Below are positions 1 through 8,981 of a stretch of 64,000 nucleotides of DNA, in pieces (positions within the stretch are counted from its first letter, which is position 1; every line of letters starts with the position of its first letter). The notes beneath the pieces were generated by a model. It was not told where the DNA came from and did no database searches. It saw only the letters and a program-made list of their open reading frames with translations. A program made the position numbers and the translations under genes. The DNA is from Marinirhabdus gelatinilytica (GTDB lineage: Bacteria > Bacteroidota > Bacteroidia > Flavobacteriales > Flavobacteriaceae): NCBI RefSeq assembly GCF_003353425.1, contig NZ_QRAO01000001.1:1240075-1304074 (forward strand), in the 5' to 3' direction.

Positions 1-1
1 G

Positions 2-31
2 TTTATCATGTCTAGAGATTATCAAGCTTAA
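2..31 (+). CDS. rplP: 50S ribosomal protein L16, 3' end only
   Basis: Only the last nine codons and the stop are inside the window; they read FIMSRDYQA. Identification rests on position: in the conserved S10-spc gene order rplP directly precedes rpmC, which starts 10 bases downstream. L16 is a 23S rRNA-binding protein near the A site of the large subunit. The sequence itself is too short to prove the family. Confidence 0.75.
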   Translation, partial: FIMSRDYQA

Positions 32-41
32 TTTTACAAAG

Positions 42-233
42 ATGAAACAATCAGAAATAAAAGAAGCATCCACAGCAGATTTGCAAGAAGCATTAGCTGA
101 AAACAGAGAAGCGTTTGCAAATCTTAAAATGGCTCACACCATTTCACCGTTGGACAATCCAATTCAGTTGAGAACTCACCGAAGAGCTATTGCAAGAATT
201 GAGACAGAACTAACTAAAAGAGAAGTACAATAG
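42..233 (+). CDS. rpmC: 50S ribosomal protein L29
   Basis: A 63-residue protein of usual L29 length. It has the two-helix pattern with a helical acidic N-terminal part, an ANLKMAHT stretch and the RTHRRAIARIETEL helix. L29 sits at the polypeptide exit tunnel of the large subunit, where trigger factor and SRP dock. It lies between rplP and rpsQ in the canonical order, 10 bases after the rplP stop. Confidence 0.97.
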   Translation: MKQSEIKEASTADLQEALAENREAFANLKMAHTISPLDNPIQLRTHRRAIARIETELTKREVQ

Positions 234-247
234 TACGAAGCTGAAAG

Positions 248-508
248 ATGGAAGTAAAAAGAAACTTAAGAAAAGAGCGTATAGGTGTAGTAACCAGTAA
301 CAAAATGGAGAAGTCCATAGTTGTTGCCGAGGTGAAAAAAGTAAAACACCCTATGTATGGTAAATTCGTTTTAAAAACGAAAAAATACGTAGCACACGAC
401 GAGAAAAACGACTGCAACGAAGGCGATACCGTAAAGATCATGGAAACACGACCTATGAGTAAGACCAAATGTTGGAGACTAGTAGAAATAATTGAAAGAG
501 CGAAGTAA
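248..508 (+). CDS. rpsQ: 30S ribosomal protein S17
   Basis: An 86-residue OB-fold primary 16S rRNA-binding protein. Visible family features are the [14 protein letters not shown] strand near residue 13 and the basic [12 protein letters not shown] segment, followed by the acidic loop [12 protein letters not shown]. It is 14 bases downstream of rpmC and 2 bases upstream of rplN, so probably translated in a coupled way. Confidence 0.98.
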   Translation: MEVKRNLRKERIGVVTSNKMEKSIVVAEVKKVKHPMYGKFVLKTKKYVAHDEKNDCNEGDTVKIMETRPMSKTKCWRLVEIIERAK

Positions 509-510
509 TT

Positions 511-879
511 ATGTTACAACAAGAATCAAGACTTAGAGTGGCGGATAACACAGGTGCCAAAGAGGTGCTTACCATCCGTGTATTGGGCGGGACCAAGAAG
601 CGTTACGCATCAATTGGAGATAAAATTGTTGTTACTGTAAAAGAAGCAACGCCTAACGGAACCGTAAAAAAAGGAACAGTATCTACCGCAGTAGTGGTAC
701 GTACCGTGAAGGAAGTTAGAAGACCAGATGGATCGTACATCCGTTTCGACGACAATGCATGTGTATTGTTGAACCCACAAGGAGAGATGAGAGGTACCCG
801 TGTATTTGGACCCGTTGCAAGAGAGCTTCGTGACAAACAATTTATGAAAATAGTATCATTGGCACCTGAGGTGCTTTAA
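511..879 (+). CDS. rplN: 50S ribosomal protein L14
   Basis: At 122 residues this is exactly the usual L14 length. The start [19 protein letters not shown] is the family signature, and the C-terminal [28 protein letters not shown] tail is typical (only part quoted: FGPVARELR). L14 forms bridge B8 to 16S rRNA and is the docking site of the silencing factor RsfS. It overlaps nothing and is tightly packed after rpsQ. Confidence 0.98.
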   Translation: MLQQESRLRVADNTGAKEVLTIRVLGGTKKRYASIGDKIVVTVKEATPNGTVKKGTVSTAVVVRTVKEVRRPDGSYIRFDDNACVLLNPQGEMRGTRVFGPVARELRDKQFMKIVSLAPEVL

Positions 880-891
880 TAGATAACCGAA

Positions 892-1206
892 ATGGGAAAG
901 CTTAAAATAAAAACAGGAGATACCGTAGTAGTTACCACAGGAGAGCACAAAGGATCTGAAGGTAAAGTAATGCGCGTAGATGCTGTAAAAAACAGAGCAA
1001 TAGTAGAAGGAGTAAATCTAGTAAAGAAGCATGAGAAGCCAAGTGCGGCAAGCCCTCAAGGCGGAATTACAGAAAAAGAAGCTCCAATTCATATTTCTAA
1101 CCTAGCGTTGATAGATCCAAAATCTGGTGAAGCAACACGTATAGGATATAGAATGGAAGATGGTAAAAAAGTACGATTTTCTAAAAAATCGAATCAAGTA
1201 TTATAG
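892..1206 (+). CDS. rplX: 50S ribosomal protein L24
   Basis: This 104-residue KOW-domain protein is an assembly initiator of the large subunit that binds domain I of 23S rRNA. The KOW motif is visible as [19 protein letters not shown] at residues 9-27. The C-terminal part ends in the basic [12 protein letters not shown]. It lies 12 bases after rplN and 2 bases before rplE. Confidence 0.98.
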   Translation: MGKLKIKTGDTVVVTTGEHKGSEGKVMRVDAVKNRAIVEGVNLVKKHEKPSAASPQGGITEKEAPIHISNLALIDPKSGEATRIGYRMEDGKKVRFSKKSNQVL

Positions 1207-1208
1207 TT

Positions 1209-1760
1209 ATGGCATATACACCAAGACTTAAGGAAGAATACAAGAGCAGAGTAATGAATGCTCTTACGGACGAATTTGGTTACAACAATGTAATGCAGGT
1301 TCCTAAACTAAAGTACATTGTTTTGTCTCGTGGTATTGGAGCCGCAGTGGCAGACAAGAAGCTTATCGACAATTCGGTAGAAGAACTGTCGACTATCGCT
1401 GGCCAACGTGCAATTGCAACTATCTCCAAAAAGGATGTTGCAACTTTTAAGCTACGTAAGGGTATGCCAATTGGTGCCAAAGTAACCCTGCGCGGAGAGC
1501 GTATGTACGAGTTTATGGATAGACTCATAACAAGTGCATTGCCAAACGTGAGAGACTTTAACGGTATCAGTGCAACTGGTTTTGACGGTAGAGGAAACTA
1601 CAGCTTGGGAATTACCGAGCAGATTATCTTCCCAGAGATCAACATCGACAAGATAAAGAAGATCGAAGGAATGAACGTTACCTTCGTGACCTCTGCTGAG
1701 ACCGATAAAGAAGCAAAAGCATTATTAACCGAACTAGGATTACCTTTTAAAAAGAACTAA
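1209..1760 (+). CDS. rplE: 50S ribosomal protein L5
   Basis: A 183-residue protein of standard L5 length. L5 binds 5S rRNA, lines the P-site tRNA and forms bridge B1b. Family segments seen are the N-terminal [24 protein letters not shown] helix (part), [19 protein letters not shown] and the C-terminal [19 protein letters not shown]. Start and stop are packed against rplX (2 bases) and rpsN (3 bases). Confidence 0.98.
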   Translation: MAYTPRLKEEYKSRVMNALTDEFGYNNVMQVPKLKYIVLSRGIGAAVADKKLIDNSVEELSTIAGQRAIATISKKDVATFKLRKGMPIGAKVTLRGERMYEFMDRLITSALPNVRDFNGISATGFDGRGNYSLGITEQIIFPEINIDKIKKIEGMNVTFVTSAETDKEAKALLTELGLPFKKN

Positions 1761-1763
1761 GAG

Positions 1764-2033
1764 ATGGCTAAAGAATCAATGAAAGCGCGTGAGCGCAAAA
1801 GAGCGAAGATGGTAGCGAAGTATGCTGAAAAGCGTAAGGCTTTGAAAGAAGCTGGTGACTACGAAGGATTACAAAAGTTGCCAAAAAATGCTTCTCCAGT
1901 TCGTCAACACAACCGTTGTAAGTTAACGGGACGTCCAAAAGGATATATGAGAGTTTTCGGTATTTCACGTGTAATGTTCCGTGAAATGGCAAACCAAGGA
2001 TTAATCCCAGGAGTGCGTAAGGCCTCTTGGTAA
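1764..2033 (+). CDS. rpsN: 30S ribosomal protein S14, zinc-free long type
   Basis: An 89-residue S14 of the long, zinc-independent class: the CxxC pairs of the short zinc form are absent and only one Cys remains, in [13 protein letters not shown]. The end GVRKASW is the family C-terminus. S14 binds the head of the small subunit. It starts 3 bases after rplE and is followed by a strong hairpin before rpsH. Confidence 0.98.
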   Translation: MAKESMKARERKRAKMVAKYAEKRKALKEAGDYEGLQKLPKNASPVRQHNRCKLTGRPKGYMRVFGISRVMFREMANQGLIPGVRKASW

Positions 2034-2053
2034 TTTTATAAACTGGTTGAAGG

Positions 2054-2082
2054 TTTTATGCTGAAATGATTTCAGCATAAAA
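2054..2082 (+). promoter_or_regulatory. Perfect 14-bp stem hairpin between rpsN and rpsH
   Basis: The two arms (2054-2067 and 2069-2082) are perfect reverse complements around a single central base; in RNA a short loop would open. There is no T-tract after it, so it does not look like a terminator. In Escherichia coli S8 represses the spc operon by binding an mRNA hairpin, although near rplE. A similar role here, or an RNA processing site, is inference. Confidence 0.6.
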
Positions 2083-2106
2083 AACCACTTCCGCAACAAA
2101 CAACTA

Positions 2107-2508
2107 ATGACAACAGATCCAATCGCAGATTATCTAACGAGAGTTAGAAATGCAGTGAAAGCAGGACACCGCGTAGTAGAGGTGCCAGCTTCAAATCTCA
2201 AGAAAGAGATCACAAAAATTTTGTTTGACCAAGGTTTTGTGTTGAGCTACAAATTTGAAGACGACAATGGCCCACAGGGTACCATAAAAATCGCCTTGAA
2301 ATATGACAAGCTTACCAAAGACCCTGTCATTAAAAGATTACAAAGAATAAGTACACCCGGTTTACGTAAGTATGCAGGTGCTTCAGAAATGCCACGTATC
2401 CTCAATGGATTGGGTATTGCTATCGTGTCAACTTCAGCAGGAGTGATGACAGGAAAGCAAGCTGCCAACCAGAATGTAGGTGGTGAAGTATTGTGTTACG
2501 TTTACTAA
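2107..2508 (+). CDS. rpsH: 30S ribosomal protein S8
   Basis: A 133-residue protein that starts MTTDPIADYLTRVRNA, the S8 signature, and has the C-terminal STSAGVMTGKQA motif that contacts helix 21 of 16S rRNA. S8 is a primary assembly protein of the small-subunit platform and in other bacteria the translational repressor of this operon. It is separated from rpsN by 73 bases that contain a hairpin, the largest gap in this part of the operon. Confidence 0.98.
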   Translation: MTTDPIADYLTRVRNAVKAGHRVVEVPASNLKKEITKILFDQGFVLSYKFEDDNGPQGTIKIALKYDKLTKDPVIKRLQRISTPGLRKYAGASEMPRILNGLGIAIVSTSAGVMTGKQAANQNVGGEVLCYVY

Positions 2509-2530
2509 TAATTGAAAAGACAAGAAAGAA

Positions 2531-3073
2531 ATGTCAAGAATAGGTAAAAACCCGGTAGCGATTCCAGAAGGCGTAACAGTAGATGTTAAGGACACCACTG
2601 TTACCGTAAAAGGGAAATTAGGCGAGTTAACTCAGGAAATAGCTGATGTTAGCGTAAAAATTGAAGATGGAAATGTAGTTTTGGAGCGTCCTAGCGATGC
2701 GAAGGATCACAGAGCAAAGCACGGTCTGTACCGCGCACTAATTAACAACATGATCGAAGGTGTGTCTAACGGATGGACCAAGAAACTAGAGTTGGTTGGG
2801 GTAGGTTACAGAGCAAGCAACCAAGGCCAGAAATTAGATTTGGCAATTGGTTTTTCTCACAACATTGTTATGGACATCGCTCCAGAAGTAAAAGTTGAGA
2901 CCGTAAGCGAAAAAGGGAAAAACCCAATCGTAATATTAACATCATACGACAAACAACTGGTAGGACAAGTAGCGGCAAAAATACGTGCTTTCCGTAAGCC
3001 AGAACCTTATAAAGGAAAAGGTATCAAGTTTGTTGGAGAAATCATTAGAAGAAAAGCAGGTAAATCTGCATAA
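2531..3073 (+). CDS. rplF: 50S ribosomal protein L6
   Basis: A 180-residue protein made of two repeated alpha/beta domains, the usual L6 layout. It begins [17 protein letters not shown] and has the C-terminal rRNA-binding motif [14 protein letters not shown] with the RRKAGK tail. L6 lies at the base of the L7/L12 stalk near the sarcin-ricin loop. It is 22 bases after rpsH and 11 before rplR. Confidence 0.98.
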   Translation: MSRIGKNPVAIPEGVTVDVKDTTVTVKGKLGELTQEIADVSVKIEDGNVVLERPSDAKDHRAKHGLYRALINNMIEGVSNGWTKKLELVGVGYRASNQGQKLDLAIGFSHNIVMDIAPEVKVETVSEKGKNPIVILTSYDKQLVGQVAAKIRAFRKPEPYKGKGIKFVGEIIRRKAGKSA

Positions 3074-3084
3074 GAAATAACGTT

Positions 3085-3441
3085 ATGGCATTATCAAAAC
3101 AAGATAGAAGACAACGTTTGCGTTTCAGAATACGTAAAACGGTTTCCGGAACAGCACAGCGTCCACGTTTGGCTGTTTTCAGAAGTAATAAAGAGATCTA
3201 TGCACAACTTATTGACGATGTAAATGGAAAAACCATTGCTGCTGCATCTTCAAGAGATAAAGACATAGATGCTTCAAAAGTAAACAAAGTTGAAGCTGCA
3301 AAATTAGTGGGTAAGGCAATTGCTGAAAAGGCAACCAAAGCCGGTGTTGAAACAATAAGTTTTGACAGAGGCGGATACCTTTACCACGGAAGAGTAAAAT
3401 CATTAGCCGAAGGAGCACGCGAAGGCGGCCTTAAATTTTAA
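3085..3441 (+). CDS. rplR: 50S ribosomal protein L18
   Basis: A 118-residue 5S rRNA-binding protein of normal length. The basic N-terminus ([15 protein letters not shown]) and the core [20 protein letters not shown] are the L18 pattern; the C-terminus [20 protein letters not shown] is conserved too. L18 helps mount 5S rRNA on the central protuberance together with L5. It is 5 bases ahead of rpsE. Confidence 0.98.
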   Translation: MALSKQDRRQRLRFRIRKTVSGTAQRPRLAVFRSNKEIYAQLIDDVNGKTIAAASSRDKDIDASKVNKVEAAKLVGKAIAEKATKAGVETISFDRGGYLYHGRVKSLAEGAREGGLKF

Positions 3442-3446
3442 GAAAT

Positions 3447-3971
3447 ATGTATCAAGATTATAAAAACGTAGAAACAGTAAAACCAGGAGGTCTTGAATTA
3501 AAAGACCGTTTGGTGGGTGTACAACGTGTTACTAAGGTAACCAAAGGTGGTCGTGCTTTCGGATTTTCAGCTATTGTAGTTGTAGGGGACGAGAACGGTG
3601 TAGTAGGCCAAGGGCTAGGAAAATCTAAAGATGTTGCTAGTGCTATTGCCAAGGCTATTGAGGACGCTAAGAAAAACTTGGTTCGTATTCCTTTGAACAA
3701 AGCTTCTTTGCCCCATGAGCAAAAAGGTAAGTACGGTGGAGCGAGAGTGAACCTTTTACCGGCAGCGCCAGGTACCGGTCTTATCGCCGGTGGTGCGGTA
3801 CGTGCGGTATTGGAGTCTGTAGGTGTTCATGATGTATTGTCCAAGTCTCAAGGGTCTTCAAACCCACACAACGTAGTAAAGGCAACTTTCGATGCTTTGT
3901 TACAATTGCGCAGTGCAGAGACAGTGGCAAAACAGCGTGGTATCACTTTGGAAAAATTATATAAAGGATAA
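3447..3971 (+). CDS. rpsE: 30S ribosomal protein S5
   Basis: A 174-residue protein with the N-terminal double-stranded RNA-binding fold ([20 protein letters not shown]) and the C-terminal [15 protein letters not shown] helix. S5 lies at the mRNA entry pore and affects decoding accuracy and helicase activity. The glycine-rich loop [15 protein letters not shown] is intact. It is followed 11 bases later by rpmD. Confidence 0.98.
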   Translation: MYQDYKNVETVKPGGLELKDRLVGVQRVTKVTKGGRAFGFSAIVVVGDENGVVGQGLGKSKDVASAIAKAIEDAKKNLVRIPLNKASLPHEQKGKYGGARVNLLPAAPGTGLIAGGAVRAVLESVGVHDVLSKSQGSSNPHNVVKATFDALLQLRSAETVAKQRGITLEKLYKG

Positions 3972-3982
3972 ATACTAGAGCA

Positions 3983-4162
3983 ATGGCAAAAATTAAAGTA
4001 ACTAAGGTGAAGAGTGCGATAAACCGTACGCAAAACCAAAAGAGAACGCTTGAAGCATTGGGCCTTAAAAAAATAGGACAGACCATCGAGCATGAGAATA
4101 CGCCAAACATTCTTGGTATGATAAATAAAGTTAAACACTTGGTTTCAATAGAAACTGTTTAA
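3983..4162 (+). CDS. rpmD: 50S ribosomal protein L30
   Basis: A 59-residue protein that begins MAKIKVTKVKSAINR and contains TLEALGLKKIGQT and NTPNILGMINKVKHLV, the L30 pattern. Its length is normal for the family. L30 is a small peripheral protein of the large subunit that is absent in some bacteria but kept here. It sits between rpsE and rplO, as expected in the spc operon. Confidence 0.97.
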   Translation: MAKIKVTKVKSAINRTQNQKRTLEALGLKKIGQTIEHENTPNILGMINKVKHLVSIETV

Positions 4163-4172
4163 GATATATAAC

Positions 4173-4625
4173 ATGGATTTAAGTAACTTAAAACCTGCAA
4201 AAGGTTCTACCCAAAGAGAGGGAAAGCGATTAGGGCGAGGTCAAGGTTCTGGTAAAGCAGGAACATCTGGCCGTGGGCACAAAGGTGCGAAGTCACGTTC
4301 GGGATACTCTAAAAAAGTTGGTTTTGAAGGTGGTCAAATGCCTTTGCAACGCCGTGTACCTAAGTTTGGGTTCACCAACATCAACCGAAAGGAATACCAA
4401 GGTATCAATATAGATACCCTTCAGAAATTGGTTGATGACAAGAAAATTAAGGATACTATAGACTTTGATACTATGGTGAGTCTCCGTTTGGCCGGTAAGA
4501 AAGAAATGGTGAAGATTTTAGGAAGGGGAGAACTGAAAGCTGGATTGAAAGTATCTGCACACAAGTTTACTGCCTCAGCAAAGCAAGCTATCGAAGCTGC
4601 TGGAGGTGAAGCAATAACATTGTAA
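4173..4625 (+). CDS. rplO: 50S ribosomal protein L15
   Basis: A 150-residue L15. The glycine/arginine-rich N-terminal extension (RLGRGQGSGKAGTSGRGHKG) threads into the core of the large subunit in known structures. The C-terminal globular part carries VKILGRGELKAGLKVSAHKF. It is a late assembly protein. The gene is 10 bases after rpmD and 13 before secY, the conserved rplO-secY pair. Confidence 0.98.
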   Translation: MDLSNLKPAKGSTQREGKRLGRGQGSGKAGTSGRGHKGAKSRSGYSKKVGFEGGQMPLQRRVPKFGFTNINRKEYQGINIDTLQKLVDDKKIKDTIDFDTMVSLRLAGKKEMVKILGRGELKAGLKVSAHKFTASAKQAIEAAGGEAITL

Positions 4626-4638
4626 TACACAGATACGG

Positions 4639-5973
4639 ATGAAATTTATCGAGAACTTAAAAAATGTCTGGAAAATAGAGGAGCTGCGTAACCGTATCAT
4701 GGTTACACTTGGGCTATTGTTAGTATACCGATTTGGTGCACAGGTAGTTTTACCCGGGATAGACGCTTCAAAACTGGGCGGATTTGCTGGTAACTTTGAT
4801 GCTGGTGGAATAGGTGGATTACTAAATGCTTTTACAGGAGGTGCTTTTGCAAATGCTTCTGTTTTCGCGTTGGGTATTATGCCCTATATTTCTGCTTCCA
4901 TTGTGGTTCAGTTAATGCAAATTGCAGTTCCGTATCTTCAGAAATTACAGAAAGAAGGAGAAAGTGGTAGAAAAAAGATTACACAGATTACCCGTTGGTT
5001 AACCATAGGTATCTGTTTGGTGCAAGCCCCTAGTTATCTGTTCGGTCTAGAAGCTCTTGGAGTTCCTGCCGATGCTTTTATATTGGGGAAAACACCTATG
5101 TTCTTTGTTTCTTCAACCATTATCCTGGTAACAGGCTGTATCTTTGCGATGTGGCTGGGTGAAAAGATTACAGACAAGGGTATTGGTAACGGTATCTCTA
5201 TCTTGATTATGGTAGGTATTATTGCCACATTGCCACAATCTTTTGCACAGGAAGTTGCCTCGAGCAGCATTATGTTTGTGTTGATAGAATTGGTAATCTG
5301 GTTCGTGATCATACTGGCTTGTGTTATGCTGGTCATGGCGGTTCGAAAGATACCCGTCCAATATGCAAGACGTACCGCAAGTGGTGGATACGAGAAGAAC
5401 ATTTTTGGTGCACGACAGTTCATCCCGCTCAAGCTGAATGCCTCTGGAGTTATGCCAATTATCTTTGCGCAAGCATTAATGTTTGTGCCAACCGCATTGG
5501 CAAACTTGGGGTCTATAAAAGATACCGAGTGGGGACAGAGTATGTTGGCCACGTTCAGTGATATATTTGGATTATGGTACAACGTTGTCTTTGCAGCCTT
5601 GATCATCATCTTTACATATTTCTATACGGCCATTACAGTACCAACCAATAAAATGGCAGACGACTTGAAGAGAAGTGGTGGCTTTATTCCAGGGATCAAG
5701 CCGGGAACCGACACTGCTGAATTCTTAGATAGGATTATGTCGCAAATCACACTGCCAGGATCTATATTCTTGGCATTGGTAGCAGTGTTTCCAGCATTTG
5801 TAGTAAAACTGATGGGAGTACAACAAGGATGGGCGTTGTTCTTTGGAGGTACCTCACTATTGATTATGGTGGGTGTAGCAATAGACACAATGCAACAAAT
5901 CAATTCCTACTTATTGAACCGCCATTATGACGGTTTGATGAAGAGTGGAAAGAACAGAAAAGCAGTAGCGTAA
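4639..5973 (+). CDS. secY: Protein translocase channel subunit SecY
   Basis: This 444-residue polytopic inner-membrane protein is the protein-conducting channel of the Sec system, working with SecE, SecG, SecA and the SecDF protein encoded at 53.9 kb. About ten hydrophobic segments are visible. Family landmarks are the plug/TM2 region ALGIMPYISASIVVQL, the basic cytosolic loop YARRTASGGYEKNIFGARQF and the C-terminal LLNRHYDGLMKSGK. It is cotranscribed with the ribosomal genes. No adk or map gene separates it from infA. Confidence 0.98.
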   Translation: MKFIENLKNVWKIEELRNRIMVTLGLLLVYRFGAQVVLPGIDASKLGGFAGNFDAGGIGGLLNAFTGGAFANASVFALGIMPYISASIVVQLMQIAVPYLQKLQKEGESGRKKITQITRWLTIGICLVQAPSYLFGLEALGVPADAFILGKTPMFFVSSTIILVTGCIFAMWLGEKITDKGIGNGISILIMVGIIATLPQSFAQEVASSSIMFVLIELVIWFVIILACVMLVMAVRKIPVQYARRTASGGYEKNIFGARQFIPLKLNASGVMPIIFAQALMFVPTALANLGSIKDTEWGQSMLATFSDIFGLWYNVVFAALIIIFTYFYTAITVPTNKMADDLKRSGGFIPGIKPGTDTAEFLDRIMSQITLPGSIFLALVAVFPAFVVKLMGVQQGWALFFGGTSLLIMVGVAIDTMQQINSYLLNRHYDGLMKSGKNRKAVA

Positions 5974-6062
5974 CTAAAAAAAGTTGTTGTTTAATTATTG
6001 GTATGACTATTGAATGTCCAGAGGGCAAACACATAAAAATAATTAAAGAGAAATATTAAAAC

Positions 6063-6278
6063 ATGGCAAAACAACCCGCAATAGAACAAGACGGAACTAT
6101 TATCGAAGCACTATCCAACGCAATGTTTAGGGTGGAATTGGAAAATGGTCACGTTGTTACTGCACACATTTCAGGTAAGATGCGTATGCACTACATTAAA
6201 TTGTTGCCTGGAGATAAAGTAAAATTAGAAATGAGCCCGTACGATTTAACAAAGGCTCGTATAACATACAGATACTAA
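6063..6278 (+). CDS. infA: Translation initiation factor IF-1
   Basis: A 71-residue OB-fold protein, the standard IF-1 length. It has the conserved [20 protein letters not shown] start and the [22 protein letters not shown] end (parts). IF-1 occupies the A site of the 30S subunit during initiation. It lies 89 bases after secY, a gap with no clear promoter box, and 5 bases before rpmJ. Confidence 0.98.
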   Translation: MAKQPAIEQDGTIIEALSNAMFRVELENGHVVTAHISGKMRMHYIKLLPGDKVKLEMSPYDLTKARITYRY

Positions 6279-6283
6279 TAGCT

Positions 6284-6400
6284 ATGAAAGTAAGAGCTTC
6301 AGTAAAAAAGAGAAGTGCCGACTGCAAGATTGTTCGCAGAAAAGGCAGATTATATGTAATTAACAAAAAGAACCCAAGGTTCAAACAAAGACAAGGATAA
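6284..6400 (+). CDS. rpmJ: 50S ribosomal protein L36, zinc-free variant
   Basis: A 38-residue protein starting [11 protein letters not shown] and ending NPRFKQRQG, the L36 signature. The zinc-ribbon form has three Cys and one His ligand. Here only one Cys (residue 14) is kept and the others are replaced by Ser, Asn and Phe-flanking residues, so it should not bind zinc. It lies in the usual infA-rpmJ-rpsM position with 3 bases to rpsM. Confidence 0.97.
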   Translation: MKVRASVKKRSADCKIVRRKGRLYVINKKNPRFKQRQG

Positions 6401-6403
6401 GTT

Positions 6404-6778
6404 ATGGCAAGAATCGCAGGTGTAGATATCCCTAAACAAAAAAGGGGTGTAATCGCGTTAACGTATATCTTCGGAATTGGCAATAGCCGTGCGAAGGATA
6501 TATTGGAAAAAGCCGGAGTTAGCGAAGACAAAAAAGTAAACGAATGGGACGATGATGAAATCGGGAAAATTCGTGAAGCTGTTGGGTCTTTCACAATCGA
6601 AGGTGAGTTACGTAGTGAAGTACAATTAAGCATAAAGCGCTTAATGGACATTGGTTGTTACAGAGGTATTCGCCACAGAGCGGGTCTTCCGTTACGTGGA
6701 CAACGTACCAAGAACAACTCAAGAACCAGAAAAGGAAAACGTAAAACAGTTGCTAACAAGAAAAAGGCAACTAAATAA
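6404..6778 (+). CDS. rpsM: 30S ribosomal protein S13
   Basis: A 124-residue protein beginning [20 protein letters not shown], the S13 hallmark, with the conserved [19 protein letters not shown] segment and a lysine-rich tail that reaches the P-site tRNA. S13 forms the B1a/B1b bridges in the head of the small subunit. It opens the alpha operon part of the cluster. Confidence 0.98.
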   Translation: MARIAGVDIPKQKRGVIALTYIFGIGNSRAKDILEKAGVSEDKKVNEWDDDEIGKIREAVGSFTIEGELRSEVQLSIKRLMDIGCYRGIRHRAGLPLRGQRTKNNSRTRKGKRKTVANKKKATK

Positions 6779-6789
6779 TCACTAGAGAT

Positions 6790-7188
6790 ATGGCAAAGTC
6801 AAATCCAAAAGCTAAAAGCACAAAAAAACGTAAAGTTAATGTGGAGTCTGTAGGTGAAGCACACATCACTGCATCCTTCAATAACATTATAATCTCGTTG
6901 ACAAATAAGAACGGAGACGTGATCTCTTGGTCTTCTGCCGGTAAAATGGGCTTTAGAGGATCTAAGAAAAACACTCCTTACGCTGCACAATTAGCTGCTG
7001 AAGATGCAGCAGCCGTTGCAACCGATGCTGGTATGCGCAAGTGTAAGGTATACGTGAAAGGACCGGGTAATGGTAGAGAGTCTGCTATCCGTTCTATCCA
7101 CAATGCAGGAATAGAAGTTACCGAAATTATCGACGTAACACCTATGCCTCATAACGGATGTCGCCCTCCAAAGCGTCGTCGCGTTTAA
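6790..7188 (+). CDS. rpsK: 30S ribosomal protein S11
   Basis: A 132-residue platform protein. Conserved segments seen are [40 protein letters not shown] and the C-terminal [19 protein letters not shown]11 contacts mRNA near the Shine-Dalgarno duplex and S18/S21. It is 11 bases after rpsM and is followed by the longest gap of the operon (163 bases) before rpsD. Confidence 0.98.
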   Translation: MAKSNPKAKSTKKRKVNVESVGEAHITASFNNIIISLTNKNGDVISWSSAGKMGFRGSKKNTPYAAQLAAEDAAAVATDAGMRKCKVYVKGPGNGRESAIRSIHNAGIEVTEIIDVTPMPHNGCRPPKRRRV

Positions 7189-7200
7189 GCAAAACTTTTG

Positions 7201-7253
7201 AAGATACGATATACAGGGTATAATTTAGTTTATATCGTAGTATATCGTATCTT
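7201..7253 (+). promoter_or_regulatory. 13-bp perfect inverted repeat with a -7 promoter box, rpsK-rpsD gap
   Basis: Arms 7201-7213 and 7241-7253 are perfect reverse complements, and part of the right arm is repeated at 7231-7239. The right arm contains TATCTTTG (7248-7255), a full match to the flavobacterial -7 box TAnnTTTG. No good -33 TTG is visible at the right distance. It could be an operator around an internal promoter, or an RNA attenuator that separates rpsK from rpsD. Which one is inference. Confidence 0.5.
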
Positions 7254-7283
7254 TGCAAACTTAAAATTCAACAAATATCAACC

Positions 7284-7337
7284 GAAGGGTCTAGGAACTA
7301 GAGGATTAACGTAAGACCTTAATTTAGTTCCTCCTTC
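7284..7337 (+). promoter_or_regulatory. Structured rpsD leader, possible S4 autoregulation site
   Basis: The 5' leader of rpsD can fold into a stem of GAAGG/CCTTC (7284-7288 with 7333-7337) and AGGAACTA/TAGTTCCT (7293-7300 with 7325-7332), with a 4-base bulge. The stem ends 14 bases before the rpsD start codon. S4 is known to repress its own operon through structured mRNA in enteric bacteria and in Bacillus. That this leader does the same is inference from position and structure. Confidence 0.45.
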
Positions 7338-7351
7338 AAAAACTACTAGAA

Positions 7352-7957
7352 ATGGCAAGATATACTGGTCCAAAATCTAAAATAGCCCGAAAATTTGGCG
7401 AGGCTATCTTCGGAGACGATAAAGCCTTCGAAAAAAGAAACTATCCTCCAGGGCAGCACGGGAACAACCGTCGTCGTGGAAAAAAATCTGAATACGCAAT
7501 CCAGCTGGCCGAAAAGCAAAAAGCAAAGTATACCTATGGTATCTTGGAGCGTCAATTTAGAAACATGTTTAAAAGAGCAACTGCAGCCCCAGGAATTACG
7601 GGTGAGGTATTGTTGCAATTGGCTGAGTCTCGCTTGGACAATGTTGTATATCGTATGGGTGTTGCCCCAACGCGTAGTGCAGCACGACAGTTGGTGAGCC
7701 ACAGGCACATTACAGTAAACGGTGAGAAAGTAAACATACCTTCTTACCAACTTAAAGCTGGTGATGTAGTAGGGGTTAGAGAAAAATCTAAGTCGCTACA
7801 AGCTATCACATCTTCGTTAGACAATGCACGCCACGTATACGAGTGGATTACTTGGAACGGTGAGAAAATGGAAGGAACCTACGTTTCTGTTCCACAATTG
7901 ATCCAGATTCCTGAGAATATCAACGTTCAGTCTATCGTCGAATTATACTCTAAATAA
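7352..7957 (+). CDS. rpsD: 30S ribosomal protein S4, zinc-free type
   Basis: A 201-residue primary 16S rRNA-binding protein. The N-terminal arm [17 protein letters not shown] lacks the four Cys of the zinc-binding form. The [10 protein letters not shown] motif and the S4 RNA-binding domain ([31 protein letters not shown]) are intact. S4 nucleates 30S assembly and shapes the mRNA entry channel. It follows a 163-base leader with its own promoter box and hairpin. Confidence 0.98.
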   Translation: MARYTGPKSKIARKFGEAIFGDDKAFEKRNYPPGQHGNNRRRGKKSEYAIQLAEKQKAKYTYGILERQFRNMFKRATAAPGITGEVLLQLAESRLDNVVYRMGVAPTRSAARQLVSHRHITVNGEKVNIPSYQLKAGDVVGVREKSKSLQAITSSLDNARHVYEWITWNGEKMEGTYVSVPQLIQIPENINVQSIVELYSK

Positions 7958-7977
7958 TAAAAAACACTAAAGTCACT

Positions 7978-8970
7978 ATGGCAGTATTTAGTTTTCAGAA
8001 GCCCGATAAAGTTATCATGATCAACTCTACAGATTTCGAGGGGAAGTTCGAATTTCGTCCCTTGGAACCTGGCTACGGTTTAACGGTTGGTAATGCGCTT
8101 AGAAGGGTTTTATTATCTTCTCTTGAAGGTTTTGCAATCACTTCGGTACGTATCGAAGGAGTAGACCACGAGTTTTCTACCATTGCAGGCGTAGTAGAAG
8201 ATGTAACCGAAATAATCCTGAACTTGAAGCAGGTTCGCTTCAAGCGTCAAATTGATGAAATAGATAACGAGACCGTAACCATTTCAGTGAATGGGAACGA
8301 TCAGTTAACTGCGGGCGATTTCCAAAAATTTATCTCTGGTTTCCAAGTATTGAACCCAGAATTGGTAATCTGCAATATGGAGAAGAAAGTGAACATGAAC
8401 TTCGAGATCACTATCGAGAAAGGTCGTGGTTACGTTCCTGCTGAAGAGAACAAGAAAGCAAATGCTCCTCTTGGGACCATCTTCACAGATTCTATTTACA
8501 CTCCAATAAAAAACGTGAAGTACAGTATTGAAAACTTCCGTGTAGAGCAAAAGACCGATTATGAAAAATTGGTTTTTGAAATACAGACAGACGGATCAAT
8601 CCATCCAAAAGATGCGTTGACCGAAGCGGCAAAAACCCTCATCCACCACTTTATGTTGTTCAGTGATGAGCGTATTACACTTGAGGCTGACGAGATTGCA
8701 CAAACTGAAACGTATGATGAGGAATCATTGCATATGCGCCAGTTGTTGAAGACCAAATTGGTAGATATGGATCTTTCGGTTCGTGCCCTTAACTGCTTAA
8801 AGGCTGCAGAAGTTGATACCCTGGGAGACTTGGTATCTTACAACAAGAATGACTTGATGAAATTCAGAAATTTCGGTAAAAAATCATTGACCGAGCTTGA
8901 AGAGCTTGTAAATGTAAAAGGACTGAACTTCGGGATGGATCTTTCAAAATACAAATTAGATAAAGATTAA
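7978..8970 (+). CDS. rpoA: RNA polymerase alpha subunit
   Basis: A 330-residue alpha subunit. The N-terminal dimerisation domain has [20 protein letters not shown] and the loop [20 protein letters not shown]. After a linker near residues 230-250 the C-terminal domain carries the helix-hairpin-helix [15 protein letters not shown] and the [12 protein letters not shown] motif that binds UP-element DNA and activators. It sits between rpsD and rplQ, as in most bacteria. Confidence 0.99.
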   Translation: MAVFSFQKPDKVIMINSTDFEGKFEFRPLEPGYGLTVGNALRRVLLSSLEGFAITSVRIEGVDHEFSTIAGVVEDVTEIILNLKQVRFKRQIDEIDNETVTISVNGNDQLTAGDFQKFISGFQVLNPELVICNMEKKVNMNFEITIEKGRGYVPAEENKKANAPLGTIFTDSIYTPIKNVKYSIENFRVEQKTDYEKLVFEIQTDGSIHPKDALTEAAKTLIHHFMLFSDERITLEADEIAQTETYDEESLHMRQLLKTKLVDMDLSVRALNCLKAAEVDTLGDLVSYNKNDLMKFRNFGKKSLTELEELVNVKGLNFGMDLSKYKLDKD

Positions 8971-8981
8971 CTAATCATATT

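Noticed and set aside
5034..5609. A 191-codon frame opposite secY
   Set aside because: It is the complement of a strongly conserved gene and shows no domain; long antisense frames are common in such genes.
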